This document shows positions 5,412-5,443 of a stretch of DNA of 5,443 nt, in pieces. The DNA is from Actinomycetota bacterium (GTDB lineage: Bacteria > Actinomycetota > Humimicrobiia > Humimicrobiales > Humimicrobiaceae), in contig JAMCVO010000036.1 in assembly GCA_023475715.1 (NCBI GenBank), positions 1 to 5,443 of the forward strand. Direction: 5' to 3'. The translations under genes and the position numbers were made by a program. Positions within the stretch are counted from its first letter, which is position 1. Every line of letters begins with the position of its first letter. Below the pieces are notes generated by a model. The model ran no database searches, was not told the origin of the DNA, and saw only the letters and a list, made by a program, of their open reading frames with translations.

Positions 5412-5443
5412 AATATATCCTTTCTTATAATTTCATTGTAATG

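Overview
This is a ribosomal-protein and transcription-factor cluster, with every gene on the minus strand. In transcription order, from the right end to the left, it reads tuf (EF-Tu), a structured inverted-repeat element, rpmG (L33), tRNA-Trp(CCA), secE, nusG, rplK (L11), rplA (L1), an L10-type leader, rplJ (L10) and rplL (L7/L12). The order is a classic bacterial one. In most genomes rpsL-rpsG-fusA lie upstream of tuf and rpoB-rpoC follow rplL, but neither flank is in the window.

The organism is a bacterium with low to moderate GC and very AT-rich spacers. By recall, the EF-Tu N-terminus ([12 protein letters not shown]) and several NusG stretches ([29 protein letters not shown]) look most like Actinobacteria or neighbouring Gram-positive and Chloroflexi-type lineages. 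A deep, low-GC, actinobacterium-like uncultured lineage is a reasonable guess, but the sequence alone does not settle it.

Layout: 1-140 is AT-rich spacer after rplL. 141-1169 is rplL and rplJ. 1170-1407 is the rplJ leader, with an L10-leader-like fold and a second hairpin. 1408-2578 is rplA and rplK, driven by a good sigma70-type promoter at 2642-2669. 2683-3539 is nusG and secE. 3609-3684 is tRNA-Trp and 3696-3845 is rpmG, both preceded by a TTGACA promoter at 3935-3963. 3984-4203 is a nested perfect inverted repeat enclosing a GC-richer, structured, possibly non-coding RNA. 4206-5411 is tuf.

The genes jointly supply translation and its coupling to transcription and export: the tRNA-delivering GTPase (EF-Tu), the factor-binding stalk and its base (L7/L12, L10, L11), the L1 stalk, L33, the Sec channel subunit SecE, and NusG, which links RNA polymerase to its partners.

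The most notable items are the nested inverted-repeat RNA-like element after tuf, the arginine codon use of tuf (13 of 21 CGN, against 2 of 45 in the other genes), a four-cysteine insertion in EF-Tu, a Lys/Glu-rich N-terminal extension of L7/L12 with a second start site, and two TTG starts preceded by the same shifted Shine-Dalgarno motif. Apart from the inverted-repeat element there is no sign of an undescribed multi-gene system.
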